DNA from: Lautropia sp.
GTDB lineage: Bacteria; Pseudomonadota; Gammaproteobacteria; Burkholderiales; Burkholderiaceae_E
Direction: 5' to 3'
DNA length: 64,000 nucleotides
Assembly: GCA_030527825.1 (NCBI GenBank)
Contig: JAUNAC010000002.1
Coordinates: forward strand, 470,444 to 534,443
In this document: positions 50,076-58,068 of the stretch, piece by piece
Numbering within the stretch: position 1 is the first letter of the stretch
How the letters are laid out: the number at the start of each line of letters is the position of its first letter
Position numbers and translations under genes: made by a program
The notes under the pieces: model-generated
Seen by the model: only the letters and a program-made list of their open reading frames with translations
Told to the model about the DNA's origin: nothing
Databases searched by the model: none

Positions 50076-50143
50076 TCTTGGGCAACAGTGTCTGTCTGTT
50101 TGTCTGATAATGCAGGCATGGTGGATCAGATCGGGAGCAGATC

Positions 50144-50752
50144 ATGGGTGGTATATATGCATATGGTGACCTTGTACCGGTAGTTGATCCGTCTGCCTAC
50201 GTGCATCCATGTGCCGTGTTGTTGGGCGATGTCGTCATTGGGGCAGGATGTTATGTTGCTCCTGGGGCAGTATTGCGGGGAGATTTTGGTCGTATCGAGC
50301 TGAAGGCCGGTGCCAACATCCAGGACAATTGTGTGGCGCACAGCTTTCCAGGTCAGGATGTCATCGTTTCGGAAGACGGCCATGTTGGCCATGGTGCAGT
50401 GCTGCATGGCTGTCTGATTGGCCGCAATGTCATGGTTGGCATGAATGCTGTCGTCATGGATGAAGCAGTCATCGGGGAAAACAGTATTGTGGGGGCCATG
50501 GCATTTGTCAAAGCGGGCATGCAGGTGCCTGCGGCCTCCCTGGTGCTTGGTTCTCCCGCGCGGGTGATCCGTTCATTGACGGACCAGGAGATTGCGTGGA
50601 AGACAAAGGGGACAGGGGTCTATCAGCAGCTGGCCGCCTCGGCAGCTGGCCTGATTCGGCCGGTCACCCCTCTTTCTGCTCCTGAGCCGGATCGCCAGCG
50701 TCTTCATGGACCTGAGCATATTCCATTGCGGCGCCTGAAGGAACCGGGGTGA
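50144..50752 (+). CDS. paaY: PaaY thioesterase (gamma-carbonic-anhydrase fold)
   Basis: A 202-residue left-handed beta-helix protein with hexapeptide repeats, for example VLLGDVVIGAGCYVAPGAVL. Metal-binding His are in VAHSFPG and DGHVGHGAVLHG. PaaY hydrolyses dead-end CoA thioesters in the phenylacetate pathway. It follows paaE by 68 bases and converges with a TSUP-family gene, ending 15 bases before that gene's stop. PaaI, the other thioesterase, is not in this cluster. Confidence 0.92.
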   Translation: MGGIYAYGDLVPVVDPSAYVHPCAVLLGDVVIGAGCYVAPGAVLRGDFGRIELKAGANIQDNCVAHSFPGQDVIVSEDGHVGHGAVLHGCLIGRNVMVGMNAVVMDEAVIGENSIVGAMAFVKAGMQVPAASLVLGSPARVIRSLTDQEIAWKTKGTGVYQQLAASAAGLIRPVTPLSAPEPDRQRLHGPEHIPLRRLKEPG

Positions 50753-50767
50753 TCGGATTGGCCGCTT

Positions 50768-51523
50768 CTACCCAAGGGCATCCCAGCCTGTTTTGATGAT
50801 GAGCGTACAGACCAGACCGATAAAGACATGTCTTATGAAGCCCGTGCCATAACGCAGGGCAAGACGTGTTCCCACCAGGCTGCCCATGATATTGGCCAGC
50901 CCCATGCCCAGCGCAAAATTCCACATGATGTTTCCACGACTCGCAAATAGACTGATGGCAGCGAGATTTGTTGCGGCATTGAGAAATTTGGCGTTGGCTG
51001 ATGCGTACAGGAAATCGTAGCGCAGCACTCGAACGAACAGAAAGACGAAGAAACTGCCGGTACCAGGTCCGAAAAATCCATCATAGAAACCCAAGGTTAC
51101 CGCAATGGCCGCCATGAGCATTGTCTCGATGTGATGTGGGTGCGATATTTTGGATTTTTGACCAAAATCCTTGTGCCGCAGGGTATATAGAAGCACCACA
51201 AACAGAATGCCGGGTAATAGTTTTCTCAGAAAGCCGGGATCAACATGACTAACGCTCCAGGCGCCTGCGAGACTGCCCAGGAAGGCGAGGCCAATGGCGG
51301 GAAGCAATGTGGGCCATTTCAGCGGCACGCGACGGGCATATTGCCCTGCGGAAAACGCTGTTCCCCAAATGGCAGCTCCTTTGTTAGTGCCCAGAAGTGT
51401 CGCTGGGACTTCATGGGGAAAGGTCGTGAATAATGCCGGAATCAACAGAAGCCCACCGCCACCGACAATGGCATCAACCAGGCCGGCGGCGAACGAGGCA
51501 AGAGGGGCGATGAACCATTCCAT
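50768..51523 (-). CDS. TSUP (TauE/SafE) family membrane transporter
   Basis: A 251-residue protein with about eight hydrophobic segments and the two TSUP motifs: VDAIVGGGGLLLIPAL near residue 16 and GFYDGFFGPGTGSFFVF near residue 145. The family exports sulfite, sulfoacetate or related organic anions. The substrate here cannot be predicted. It is divergent from the ABC importer operon across 269 bases, which contains a long palindrome. Confidence 0.88.
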   Translation of the reverse strand: MEWFIAPLASFAAGLVDAIVGGGGLLLIPALFTTFPHEVPATLLGTNKGAAIWGTAFSAGQYARRVPLKWPTLLPAIGLAFLGSLAGAWSVSHVDPGFLRKLLPGILFVVLLYTLRHKDFGQKSKISHPHHIETMLMAAIAVTLGFYDGFFGPGTGSFFVFLFVRVLRYDFLYASANAKFLNAATNLAAISLFASRGNIMWNFALGMGLANIMGSLVGTRLALRYGTGFIRHVFIGLVCTLIIKTGWDALG

Positions 51524-51595
51524 GATGCAGAAATTTCGTGCCGGAGAGGTAATGAGATCCAGAAATTACAAAGGAGCTGTTGATCGATGGCAAAG

Positions 51596-51619
51596 GTTAT
51601 CATGATCAATCGTGATAAC
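51596..51619. promoter_or_regulatory. 24-base near-perfect palindrome between TSUP gene and ABC operon
   Basis: The arms GTTATCATGATC and AATCGTGATAAC match in ten of twelve positions. Eight bases later comes a run of seven T. It could be an operator for the divergent genes, or a terminator-like hairpin on the + strand. Confidence 0.4.
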
Positions 51620-51728
51620 GGCTGGCGTTTTTTTATTTAGCCTATTGATCCCGTCAAGAAACTGCACACGAATTTAATTTGGCAGCCTTATGGAAGAGAA
51701 GGAAGGGCCATGATTACCCTAAGGGAAG

Positions 51729-51757
51729 ATGTCATGAGCGCTTCTCAACCGTATAAT
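51729..51757 (+). promoter_or_regulatory. Sigma-70 promoter of the ABC importer operon
   Basis: ATGTCA (51729-51734), a 17-base spacer and the perfect -10 TATAAT (51752-51757). The start would lie near 51764, with GGAGGAAA shortly before ATG 51793. Confidence 0.6.
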
Positions 51758-51792
51758 CCCAGCTTCAGATAGCCAGTCGGAGGAAATGGTTC

Positions 51793-52797
51793 ATGCGTGA
51801 TGATACTGATGTACGGCGTCGCCCATGCCTGAAATTACTGTTTGGTGCGATGATCGCCACATATGGTGTTTTGTTGACGCATAGCACCATGGCACATGAG
51901 CGACGCCCTAGGGTGGACGTTGTGACTATTGTTGACCATCCGGTCCTGGACGCTTTTCGTCATGGCGCAGAAGATGCTCTGAAGGCGTCTGGCTATGAAC
52001 CAGGTGTAAAGATCGACTGGACATTTCAGAGCGCGCAAGGTAACAACGCAACTGCAGCGCAAATCGCCCGCAAATTTGTGGGTGAGCAGCCAGATGTTAT
52101 TTTAGCCATCAGTACTCCGGCCGCTCAGGCCGTTGTAGCGGCTACCCGGAACATTCCGGTTGTTTATGGCGCCGTGACTGATCCGGTGGCGGCCCAGCTA
52201 GTGAAGTCTATGCAGACATCTGGCTCTAACGTCACCGGGGTTTCTGATCGGCTCGTCCCCGAGAAGCAGGCAGATTTGATCAAAAGACTATTGCCTTCAG
52301 TCAAAAAAGTTGGCATGATTTATAATCCGGCCGAGGCTAATTCAGTCGTGACTGTACGCGAAATGAAAGCGGCATTGTCCAAGATAGGTGTTGTGTTGAT
52401 TGAAGCAGCTGCTCCCCGCTCGGTTGATGTTGGTCAGGCAGCACGGCGCCTTGTTGGTAAGGTTGATGTCATTTATACGGGCACCGATAATAATGTTGTT
52501 TCGGCCTACGAGGCTGTAGCCAAAGTTGGCAACGACGCAAAGATACCGCTGGTGGCAGCCGATACAGGTAGTATTAAACGTGGTGCGGTGGCTGCGCTAA
52601 GTGTCAATTACCGTGACTTGGGGTCTCAAGCAGGCCGGCAGATAGTCCGGATATTGAAGGGAGAGCATCCTGCCAATATATCCAGCGAGACGAGCGACAA
52701 GTTGCTACTGATTTTGAATATGGAAGCCGCCCGGAAACAAGGCGTAGAAATATCGGGGCAGCTTCAATCCGAAGCATCAGAAATTTTTGGGCGGTGA
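51793..52797 (+). CDS. ABC transporter substrate-binding protein, TrpX-like family (first copy)
   Basis: A 334-residue periplasmic binding protein of the COG2984 family. The signal peptide is about residues 17-37, ending near STMAHE. VDVVTIVDHPVLDAFRHGAEDAL, then ATAAQIARKFVGEQPDVILAI, are family-typical; the fold is that of type-I periplasmic binding proteins. Relatives in Firmicutes include the tryptophan binding protein TrpX; the ligand here is unknown. The stop overlaps the permease start (GTGA), so the two are coupled. It is strongly similar to the copy at 54602-55633. Confidence 0.88.
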   Translation: MRDDTDVRRRPCLKLLFGAMIATYGVLLTHSTMAHERRPRVDVVTIVDHPVLDAFRHGAEDALKASGYEPGVKIDWTFQSAQGNNATAAQIARKFVGEQPDVILAISTPAAQAVVAATRNIPVVYGAVTDPVAAQLVKSMQTSGSNVTGVSDRLVPEKQADLIKRLLPSVKKVGMIYNPAEANSVVTVREMKAALSKIGVVLIEAAAPRSVDVGQAARRLVGKVDVIYTGTDNNVVSAYEAVAKVGNDAKIPLVAADTGSIKRGAVAALSVNYRDLGSQAGRQIVRILKGEHPANISSETSDKLLLILNMEAARKQGVEISGQLQSEASEIFGR

Positions 52798-53699
52798 TCG
52801 TGTCTTGGTACACCTTGTGGGGTGCGTTGGAAATTGGTCTGGTTTTCAGCCTTGTAGCGTTGGGCGTGTTCATCACTTTTCGGGTGTTGAATTTTCCAGA
52901 TCTGACAGTGGATGGTTCATTTCCGCTTGGCGCTGCGGCGACGGCATCGCTGATTTCGGCTGGTCATAGTCCCATTCTGGCCACTTTTGCGGGGATGTTG
53001 GCTGGCGCTGCTGCCGGATTTGTTACCGGATGGCTCAATATCCGGTTACGAATCATGGATCTGTTAGCGGGTATTCTCGTGATGATCGCGCTTTATTCAA
53101 TTAACTTGCGCGTTATGGGGGGGCCTAATGTCCCCTTGATCACCGAGCCAACGGTTTTTTCCCTTTTGCCTGGGCTGCTTCCGGATTACGTTGAACGACC
53201 CCTGGCCATGCTATTGCTGGTAGCGTTGCTCAAACTCATGCTTGATTATTTCTTCTCCACTACCCTGGGGTTGGCTTTACGGGCTACGGGAGCCAATGCA
53301 CGCATGGCAAGTTCCCAGGGGGTTAATACCGGGAGGGCTGTTTTACTGGGTATGGCGATATCCAATGCACTAGTGGGGCTGGCTGGCGCTTTGTTTGCTC
53401 AAAGTCAGGGAGGTGCCGACATTTCCATGGGTATTGGCACCATCGTGATTGGTTTGGCAGCGGTGATCGTGGGAGAGGGCGTTTTGCCGGCGAGGCGGAT
53501 CGGATGGACCACACTGGCGGTTACGCTGGGTGCGGTGTTGTACCGGCTCGTTATCGCCATTGCATTGAATAGCGATTTTATAGGATTGCAAGCCCAGGAT
53601 CTCAATCTAGTTACAGCTGTACTGGTTGGTTTTGCCCTGGTGATACCGCGCTATCTGACACGGCTCAAGCTCGTGCGAAAACCCCTTAGAACAGGCTGA
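52794..53699 (+). CDS. ABC transporter permease, TrpY-like family
   Basis: A 301-residue membrane protein with about eight to nine hydrophobic segments, of the COG4120 permease family that pairs with COG2984 binding proteins. FRVLNFPDLTVDGSFPLGAA near residue 25 and GLALRATGANARMASSQGV near residue 160 are conserved. The GTG start overlaps the stop of the binding-protein gene by four bases. The ATPase gene follows after six bases. Confidence 0.88.
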   Translation: MIVSWYTLWGALEIGLVFSLVALGVFITFRVLNFPDLTVDGSFPLGAAATASLISAGHSPILATFAGMLAGAAAGFVTGWLNIRLRIMDLLAGILVMIALYSINLRVMGGPNVPLITEPTVFSLLPGLLPDYVERPLAMLLLVALLKLMLDYFFSTTLGLALRATGANARMASSQGVNTGRAVLLGMAISNALVGLAGALFAQSQGGADISMGIGTIVIGLAAVIVGEGVLPARRIGWTTLAVTLGAVLYRLVIAIALNSDFIGLQAQDLNLVTAVLVGFALVIPRYLTRLKLVRKPLRTG

Positions 53700-53705
53700 G
53701 CTATC

Positions 53706-54500
53706 ATGCTTAAGGCACAGGATCTGCGTATCACATTCAATCCCGGGACACCCATCGAAAACAAGGCTTTAAGAGGGATGAGCCTGGCTATTCCAGAAGG
53801 TGAATTTGTATCGGTGATTGGCTCTAATGGCGCAGGAAAATCGACTTTCCTGAATGCAGTAGCTGGCGACCTGAGCGTGGATAGTGGCAACATTTGGGTT
53901 AATGGTATCGATGTTACTCATCAATCTACCTGGCAACGAGCGGGCCAGGTCGCTCGTGTTTTTCAAGATCCCATGGCAGGAACCTGTGAGGCGTTGAGCA
54001 TTGAGGAAAACATGGCACTCGCTATGGCGCGAGGCCAGCCTAGAGGGCTGCGGCGCGCTATAGATCGGCAGATTCGGGAGGTTTTCAGGGAACGTCTTTC
54101 CATTTTAAAGCTGGGTCTGGAAAACCGATTATCGGATAGGATCGGATTGCTTTCTGGCGGGCAGCGTCAGGCTATCAGCCTGTTAATGGCTTCGTTGCAG
54201 CCTTCCAGCATTTTGTTACTAGATGAACACACTGCGGCACTGGATCCAAAGACGGCGGCGTTTGTTTTAGAGTTAACTGACCGCATTGTGAAGCAGGGGC
54301 ATTTGACGACGCTGATGGTGACTCATAGCATGCGTCAGGCGCTTGACTATGGGATGCGTACCGTCATGCTGCATCAGGGACAGGTAGTTCTGGATGTTTC
54401 CGGTGAACAGCGGGCGCGCATGACGGTATCGGATTTATTGGCTATGTTCGAAAGGACTCGCGGTGAAGAAATTGCGGATGATTCATTGTTGCTGGATTAG
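53706..54500 (+). CDS. ABC transporter ATP-binding protein, TrpZ-like family
   Basis: A 264-residue nucleotide-binding subunit of the COG1101 family. Walker A is GSNGAGKSTFLNAV near residue 40, the ABC signature LLSGGQRQAISL is near residue 145, and Walker B ILLLDEHTAALDP is near residue 170. It is encoded in the same operon as the permease. A second binding-protein gene lies 101 bases downstream behind a structured leader. Confidence 0.92.
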   Translation: MLKAQDLRITFNPGTPIENKALRGMSLAIPEGEFVSVIGSNGAGKSTFLNAVAGDLSVDSGNIWVNGIDVTHQSTWQRAGQVARVFQDPMAGTCEALSIEENMALAMARGQPRGLRRAIDRQIREVFRERLSILKLGLENRLSDRIGLLSGGQRQAISLLMASLQPSSILLLDEHTAALDPKTAAFVLELTDRIVKQGHLTTLMVTHSMRQALDYGMRTVMLHQGQVVLDVSGEQRARMTVSDLLAMFERTRGEEIADDSLLLD

Positions 54501-54526
54501 CGAAGACCTCGAAGAATCGCTTTGTG

Positions 54527-54594
54527 CCTTGATTAGATTTTCCATAGGTAATACACCACGTACCGACAGAGCTCGTTTATCTATCTAATCAAGG
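54527..54594 (+). promoter_or_regulatory. Inverted repeat that could hide the ribosome-binding site of the second binding protein
   Basis: CCTTGATTAGAT (54527-54538) and ATCTAATCAAGG (54583-54594) are perfect 12-base inverted repeats, 44 bases apart. The right arm ends in AAGG, the only Shine-Dalgarno before ATG 54602, so pairing would close the ribosome-binding site. Inside the loop a small stem GGTA/TACC (54547-54550, 54561-54564) can form. The left arm also contains TTGATT, which could be a -35 element; then the repeat would be an operator instead. Confidence 0.5.
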
Positions 54595-54601
54595 ATATTT
54601 C

Positions 54602-55633
54602 ATGCAATCCAGTCAATGTCTGCGACGCCGGTTTGTGCGAGGCGCCATGTCGATGGGCCTTCTGAGCATCACAGTGCTGGAATCCGCGATGGCGGCAGCA
54701 AGTCCGGGCAAGCAGCGCGCAATTCCAGATGGGAAAGTGCCTGCTGCCGTTTCTGTGCTTTCCATCGTTGAACATCCCTCATTGGACGCATTGAGGGATG
54801 GTTTACATGATGCGTTGAAGGAAGCTGGCTACACAGACGGCAGTAGTCTGCATTGGGTATATCAAAGTGCCCAGGGTAGTCAGGGTACGGCTGCCCAGAT
54901 CGCGCGAAAATTTGTAGGTGATAAGCCGGATGTCATTGTTCCGATTGCCACACCGGCCGCGCAGGCTGTGGTTGCGGCTACACATGATATTCCTGTGGTC
55001 TATAACGCGATTACAGATCCAGTGGCTGCCCAGCTTGTCAAATCCATGGGGCCGAGCGGTACCAATGTGACAGGGGTGTCTGATCACCTGGACGCTGCTA
55101 GACAAGTGGCTTTTATTAAGCGTGTTGTGCCGAAAGTCAAGCGGGTCGGTATTATTTATAGTCCGAGCGAAGCTAATTCGGTTAGTACAACTCAGGATAT
55201 GAAAGTTGCGTTGGAAAAGGCGGGGATATCATTGCTTGAGATTCCCGCTCCACGTTCAGTGGATGTTGGACAGGCGGGCAGACGCATGGCGGGCAAGGTA
55301 GATGTGATTTATACCGGAAATGACAATGCGGTAATTTCTGCGTATGAAGCCCTTATTAAAGTGGTCAATGATGTCAAGATACCTCTGATTTGTGCGGATA
55401 AGTCCAGCGTACAACGAGGAGCAGCTGCAGCGCTGGCGATTGACTACTATAAAATGGGGCGGCAAACGGGCAGGATGGTGCTACGTATTTTGAACGGAGA
55501 AAGTCCGGGTGATATCGCCAGTGAAACTAGTGATCATCTTGTTATTACTCTAAATCTGGAGGCAGCACGCCGCCAAGGAATTGTATTGTCCCAGGAGTTG
55601 CGATCGGAAGCATACCAGGTATTTGGTCGTTAA
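54602..55633 (+). CDS. ABC transporter substrate-binding protein, TrpX-like family (second copy)
   Basis: A 343-residue paralogue of the protein at 51793-52797. Shared blocks include TAAQIARKFVG, TPAAQAVVAAT, SVDVGQA and DVIYTG near residue 235. The N-terminus CLRRRFVRGAMSMGLLSITVL is a signal peptide with an arginine cluster, ending near AMAAAS. Differences are spread along the sequence rather than clustered, so ligand choice may differ. It is transcribed after the ATPase gene with a 101-base gap that holds the inverted repeat. Confidence 0.88.
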   Translation: MQSSQCLRRRFVRGAMSMGLLSITVLESAMAAASPGKQRAIPDGKVPAAVSVLSIVEHPSLDALRDGLHDALKEAGYTDGSSLHWVYQSAQGSQGTAAQIARKFVGDKPDVIVPIATPAAQAVVAATHDIPVVYNAITDPVAAQLVKSMGPSGTNVTGVSDHLDAARQVAFIKRVVPKVKRVGIIYSPSEANSVSTTQDMKVALEKAGISLLEIPAPRSVDVGQAGRRMAGKVDVIYTGNDNAVISAYEALIKVVNDVKIPLICADKSSVQRGAAAALAIDYYKMGRQTGRMVLRILNGESPGDIASETSDHLVITLNLEAARRQGIVLSQELRSEAYQVFGR

Positions 55634-55645
55634 TGATCTGAAACA

Positions 55646-55693
55646 AGGAAGAGCCCGTTTCTGAGCGCACACAGAAAGACGAGCCTTCCTCAT
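55646..55693. terminator. Imperfect hairpin between convergent genes
   Basis: An outer stem GGAAG/CTTCC and an upper stem TTTCTG/CAGAAA flank some mismatches, with an eight-base loop. It lies between the second binding protein and the HU-like gene, so it probably ends both. Confidence 0.4.
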
Positions 55694-55717
55694 GATGACA
55701 GCTGTCCGATAAGCACC

Positions 55718-56140
55718 TTAAAGTGCTGCATCCTTGATTTTTTTTAGTGCACGTACTTTGATGCGAACTGTTGCAGGTTTTGCAGCGAATTCGCGCTCCT
55801 GACCAGTAAATGGGTCAATGCCGCGTCGCTTTTTCTTAGCCGGCACATCAATGACTCCAATTTTCAGCAGACCGGGCAGGGTAAATTCACGTGCCCCCTT
55901 TTTGTGCACGGAAGCCAGAATCGTGAGTTCCAATGCTGCCAACACGGCTTTGACGGCCTTTGTTTCAACCCCGGTCTGTTCTGACAGATGTTGAGCGAGA
56001 CCTGCTTTGGTAAAGCTTTCCTTCAGGGGCTTTAAGGCTGGAGCAGCAGTTTTTGCCGATTTGGTTGTGGCTGGCTTGGCCGGAGCTGTTTTCTTCACCG
56101 GGCTGGTAGCGGAGCGGGCGGACTTCTTAGCAGTTGCCAT
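55718..56140 (-). CDS. HU-family DNA-binding protein with basic N-terminal tail
   Basis: A 140-residue protein. The first 45 residues are Lys/Ala/Pro/Thr-rich (MATAKKSARSATSPVKKTAP and so on), like histone H1 tails. The HU/IHF fold follows, from SFTKAGLAQHLSEQTGV to FTLPGLLKIGVIDVPAKKKRRGIDPFTGQE, with the DNA-contacting arm near residue 115. ATG 56140 (MATAKKS) is chosen; the frame is open 29 codons further but without likeness. Tailed HU-like nucleoid proteins are known in Burkholderiales. It may act in chromosome packing. Confidence 0.85.
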   Translation of the reverse strand: MATAKKSARSATSPVKKTAPAKPATTKSAKTAAPALKPLKESFTKAGLAQHLSEQTGVETKAVKAVLAALELTILASVHKKGAREFTLPGLLKIGVIDVPAKKKRRGIDPFTGQEREFAAKPATVRIKVRALKKIKDAAL

Positions 56141-56473
56141 GGTGTTTGGAATGGGATCCTCGGATCGGTCAGTTGTCGGATATTGAGCTACATGGATGCA
56201 ACGGTGAACGAGGCAGACACCCCGCATTCACCGGTCTTTTGCATCAAGGCAGCTTTCCAATCTTAGCAATCGGCGCATCGTTCTGGCCACTTGCGCAACC
56301 AATTCGTTGGTTGTTGACAGCATTTTCTACGGATTGTTACGGCTTGATCCTTAAAAAAACACTGAAAATTATGCGTATTCCCACCTTCCTTGGGTGGAAG
56401 CGTCCAGAATAATCTATGAAATCCAGTGTTTTCCGATTCTGTCAAAGTCAGGGGCGCCCCACTTCAGAGGGGC
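56141..56473. other. Gap between the HU-like gene and an unknown gene; small hairpins
   Basis: No gene was seen in these 333 bases. A perfect 7-bp hairpin CAACCAA-TTCG-TTGGTTG is at 56296-56313, a palindrome GGGGCGCCCC at 56451-56460, and GCCCC/GGGGC just after the minus-strand gene end. The HU-like gene promoter must lie here but was not identified. Confidence 0.4.
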
Positions 56474-57946
56474 TTACTGTTCGTTTTTCTTTTTCTGGTT
56501 GTAGGATTCCCCTAACGCGGCTCGTAGCTTGTCTGCCATTGCGGAATTGGTGATGAATGCCGGTTTACGGTTATTTCGCCCGCTGTTTCCTCCTGCCCCG
56601 TTGCGTCGAGTGTCATGATGTCGCTTGCCCCCCATAGGGTTACGAATCTGAGCTGGCGATTTTCCCGGGTTATCCATGTCCGAGGCTTGGGATGATTCAC
56701 CTGCTCTGTGCGGCCGGCGTTGATGCAGTCTGTCCTCCTGGTTGGTCGATCGATAGCGTTCCGGCCTGCGCTCCGCAGCGGCTACAGTCGGGTTATGGTG
56801 GCGTGATACCGTCCCGGGTAGGGTGCCTTGAGCCGCAGTGTTTTGTCCATCGCTATGCACCGATGTGTCCAGACGATGCATTTTCTTTCCCTGTTGCTCG
56901 TTTTTCTGTGCGCCGGGTCGTTGCCTCGGCTGTTGGTCGCCCTTCCGGCTATTCTTATCAATCGGGTAGCCCGCAGGTTTTGATCGGCGTTTCTCGCTTG
57001 GTACGGGGTTTTGCTTTTGACGGAATGCTTCTGGAATCTCTACAACACCGTGCTCATCAAACAATACCGTAATGGTCTGTCCGTTATCAAATCCAAGAGT
57101 ACACTGAATGGGGGTGTGCCAAAGGACGCGTTTGAGAGAGCCCAGAACTGCGCGGTGCAGTGCATGAATACGGGCAGCCATCGCCATGATGTCGGGGTCT
57201 GTCTCGGGGAACTCTGGCGCCAGTTCGATTTGAAGATGCAAGGGGGCTGCCGGAGCCAATGACATCATCGCCTTGCGCAGCGTCTGGCGCAGTTGATTGC
57301 TCCGCTCCCGGCTGAGCAGGGGCGTTTCTGCGGCTGGGGTCGCGGGTGATGGGGCAGAGGCAGGCGATGAGGCCAAGGGTTTTTCTGACTGTGGCGCATC
57401 GGACTCTTGGCTGTCAGTGACTGTGGTACCGGAGTCAAGTGCAGGTATGTCACTGGCGCTGGACTGTGCCTGCGGCTGGTAAAGCAGACTGCCAGCCAGG
57501 CGCTCCGCTTTGTGAAGCAGGGCCTGCAGCCCGAACACGAGTTCGTCCACACCATGTTCCTGGTTCTGGAAACGGGCCTTGAGCGCTTGGCGCTCATGGA
57601 TCAAACGGGATTCGTCACGTTGCAAAAATGCAAAACGTATGTTCCCGGCAAGTCTGGATAAACGACGGATACCGTGTTTGACCATGACGAGTGCCGCATC
57701 AAGGCGCGCGTCAATTTCCTCCGCATTTGTCGGCAGAGGAGCGGCTTTTGCACTTGCTGCGGGATCGACCTGAGCTGTGGGTTGCTCATCATTGTGGCGA
57801 AGTTTTTCGCCGCCAGCGGAGGAGGACGTGGGAGCCGTGTTGGATGCGGTATCGTCTGGTGCTTCGGACGTTGGGGCCGCGGGGTCCGCAGGGGTTGTTG
57901 GGAAAGGCGTCTTGTCTGGGGCAGTGGGTGTTGCGTCAGTGCTCAC
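56474..57946 (-). CDS. Unrecognised protein with low-complexity ends
   Basis: A 490-residue protein from a GTG start. Residues 1-75 are Thr/Pro/Ala/Asp-rich, with no signal peptide. Residues about 76-160 are helical and charged (NAEEIDARLDAALVMVKHGI, then AFLQRDESRLIHERQALKAR). Residues about 210-300 are a second possibly folded part ending TLGFDNGQTITVLFDEHGVV. The last 180 residues are Arg/Gln/Asn/Gly-rich and probably disordered, ending with a Lys-rich tail. I do not recognise the family. The basic tail suggests RNA or DNA contact. It is divergent from serA. Confidence 0.6.
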   Translation of the reverse strand: MSTDATPTAPDKTPFPTTPADPAAPTSEAPDDTASNTAPTSSSAGGEKLRHNDEQPTAQVDPAASAKAAPLPTNAEEIDARLDAALVMVKHGIRRLSRLAGNIRFAFLQRDESRLIHERQALKARFQNQEHGVDELVFGLQALLHKAERLAGSLLYQPQAQSSASDIPALDSGTTVTDSQESDAPQSEKPLASSPASAPSPATPAAETPLLSRERSNQLRQTLRKAMMSLAPAAPLHLQIELAPEFPETDPDIMAMAARIHALHRAVLGSLKRVLWHTPIQCTLGFDNGQTITVLFDEHGVVEIPEAFRQKQNPVPSEKRRSKPAGYPIDKNSRKGDQQPRQRPGAQKNEQQGKKMHRLDTSVHSDGQNTAAQGTLPGTVSRHHNPTVAAAERRPERYRSTNQEDRLHQRRPHRAGESSQASDMDNPGKSPAQIRNPMGGKRHHDTRRNGAGGNSGRNNRKPAFITNSAMADKLRAALGESYNQKKKNEQ

Positions 57947-58068
57947 GACGGGGCTCGGCAGGAAGAAGTGGTGTTCGGAATTGTGCTACAGATATGCATG
58001 GAGCGGCGGATTCATCGCGTGCGCGATACTATTGCCGCTCTGACTGTATCGAATCTGAGGAAGAAACT

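Noticed and set aside
57691-58068. Open frame extending serA upstream
   Set aside because: It is antisense to the neighbouring gene and lacks SerA likeness; GTG 58069 has a ribosome-binding site and the family N-terminus.
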